Source of the DNA: Dictyoglomaceae bacterium
GTDB taxonomy: Bacteria; Dictyoglomota; Dictyoglomia; Dictyoglomales; Dictyoglomaceae
NCBI GenBank assembly: GCA_028276205.1
Contig: JAPYWU010000075.1
Span: forward strand, 1-6,913
Direction: 5' to 3'
DNA: 6,913 bases
Shown: piece by piece, positions 5,879-6,913 of the stretch
How positions within the stretch are numbered: the stretch's first letter is position 1
Layout of the letters: every line of letters starts with the position of its first letter
Program-made: the position numbers and the translations under genes
Notes under the pieces: generated by a model
Database searches by the model: none
Told to the model about the DNA's origin: nothing
Seen by the model: only the letters and a program-made list of their open reading frames with translations

Positions 5879-6913
5879 ATGAGAAGTGATGCTGTAAAGA
5901 AAGGTATAGAAAGAGCACCTCATAGATCACTTTTTTATGCAATGGGATATACTAAGGATGAATTAGAAAAGCCTCTTATTGGAGTAGTTAACTCTGGAAA
6001 TGAAATGATACCGGGACATATCCATTTAGATATTATCACCCAAGCAGTAAAATATGGAATTTTAGAAGCTGGCGGAACCCCAATGGAATTCAGAGTTATT
6101 GGTATATGCGATGGTATTGCAATGGGACATAAAGGGATGAAATACTCTCTTGCCAGTAGAGAATTAATAGCAGATTCAATAGAAGCTATGGTAGAAGCCT
6201 ATCAATTAGATGGAATTATACTTGTAACAAATTGTGACAAGATTGTACCAGGAATGCTTATGGCTGCAGCAAGATTAAATCTTCCTTCTGTCATTTTAAG
6301 TGGTGGTCCTATGCTTGCTGGAAGATGGCAAGGTAAAGATGTAGACTTAATTAGTATTTTTGAGGGTATCGGACAAGTAAAGACTGGCACTTTAAAAGAA
6401 GAAGACTTGCTTGATTTGGAGCAATATGCATGCCCAGGATGTGGATCCTGCTCTGGAATGTTTACTGCAAACACTATGAATTGTTTATCGGAAGCTCTTG
6501 GCTTAGCTTTGCCTTTCAATGGTACTCTACCTGCTGCTTTTGATGGATTAAGAAAAAGATTATCAAAAGAAGCTGGGAAAAAAATAGTGGAATTAGTAAA
6601 AGCAGGAATAAAAGCAAGAGATATATTAACAAAAGAAGCCTTTGAAAATGCTATTGCTGTAGATATGGCTTTGGGAGGTTCCACCAATACAGTTTTACAC
6701 CTATTAGCTATTGCAAAAGAGGCAAAAGTAGATCTACCTCTTGATACTTTTCAAAAAATTAGTGAAAAGACACCCAATATATGTAAGTTAAGTCCTGCCT
6801 CCTCTCAACATATTCAAGATTTACATGAGGCAGGAGGAATACCCGCAGTAATGAAAGAACTTTTAAAGGGTAATTTATTACATCCCAATGCCATAACTGT
6901 TTCAGGTAAAACC
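5879..6913 (+). CDS. ilvD: Dihydroxy-acid dehydratase (IlvD), 3'-truncated by the window end
   Basis: The frame runs from ATG 5879 to the last base, 345 codons without a stop, about 60% of the usual 550-560 residues. The enzyme dehydrates 2,3-dihydroxy-isovalerate and 2,3-dihydroxy-3-methylvalerate to the 2-keto acids that give valine, leucine, pantothenate and isoleucine. It is cytoplasmic and needs an Fe-S cluster and Mg2+. Family signatures visible are DGIAMGHKGMKYSLASRELI, TNCDKIVPGMLMAA with C119, SGGPM, and CPGCGSCSGMFTANTMNCL with C185, C188 and C191. C119 and C191 are the likely cluster ligands by alignment from memory. The first segment reads NSGNEMIPGH, with Gly where [2Fe-2S] members have Cys (PCN), so it resembles the E. 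coli oxygen-labile [4Fe-4S] type. The related sugar-acid dehydratases (Edd, arabonate dehydratase) are less likely given the close match to IlvD motifs. Other ilv/leu genes may lie downstream, outside the window. Confidence 0.95.
   Translation, partial: MRSDAVKKGIERAPHRSLFYAMGYTKDELEKPLIGVVNSGNEMIPGHIHLDIITQAVKYGILEAGGTPMEFRVIGICDGIAMGHKGMKYSLASRELIADSIEAMVEAYQLDGIILVTNCDKIVPGMLMAAARLNLPSVILSGGPMLAGRWQGKDVDLISIFEGIGQVKTGTLKEEDLLDLEQYACPGCGSCSGMFTANTMNCLSEALGLALPFNGTLPAAFDGLRKRLSKEAGKKIVELVKAGIKARDILTKEAFENAIAVDMALGGSTNTVLHLLAIAKEAKVDLPLDTFQKISEKTPNICKLSPASSQHIQDLHEAGGIPAVMKELLKGNLLHPNAITVSGKT

Noticed and set aside
6202..6687. Minus-strand open frame of 161 codons within ilvD
   Set aside because: The plus strand encodes clear IlvD motifs across the whole region. 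The antisense translation shows no domain.

Overview
This window is strongly AT-rich DNA, roughly one third G+C by eye. Arginine is almost always AGA/AGG, isoleucine is often ATA, and the proteins are rich in Lys, Glu and Ile. That profile suggests a thermophilic anaerobic bacterium. From memory of its gene content and style, a Dictyoglomus-like organism is my best guess, with a Thermoanaerobacter/Caldicellulosiruptor-type Firmicute as the alternative. No search was possible. All four genes are on the + strand and closely packed. I see no mobile elements, RNA genes or CRISPR.

Left half (1-4560): two tandem paralogous cyclic-di-GMP signalling genes. The first enters from outside the window. 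Its frame is open from base 2, so the TTG at 182 is not its real start. It shows a helical linker, a GAF-like module and a GGDEF diguanylate cyclase domain. The second (1291-4560) is complete: a LacI/PurR-type ligand-binding domain with no DNA-binding part and no signal peptide, a helical linker, the same GAF-like module, an extra GAF domain, a GGDEF domain with an RxxD inhibitory site, and a C-terminal HD-GYP phosphodiesterase domain. The two genes overlap by one base (TGATG) and are probably translationally coupled. Together they look like a cytoplasmic small-molecule sensor, perhaps for a sugar, that sets c-di-GMP level through synthesis and breakdown domains.

Right half (4561-6913): two metabolic genes, each with its own promoter-like sequence. 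The first (4652-5809) is an iron-type, YqhD/butanol-dehydrogenase-like alcohol dehydrogenase with all four metal ligands. The second (from 5879, running off the end) is ilvD, dihydroxy-acid dehydratase of valine/isoleucine synthesis, with 345 codons visible. The 91-base and 69-base gaps before them hold promoters, ribosome binding sites and short repeats. Neither gap has a GC-rich terminator hairpin.

The most interesting content is the pair of multi-domain c-di-GMP sensors and the shared, unnamed-to-me module between their linker and output domains. The rest is ordinary metabolism.
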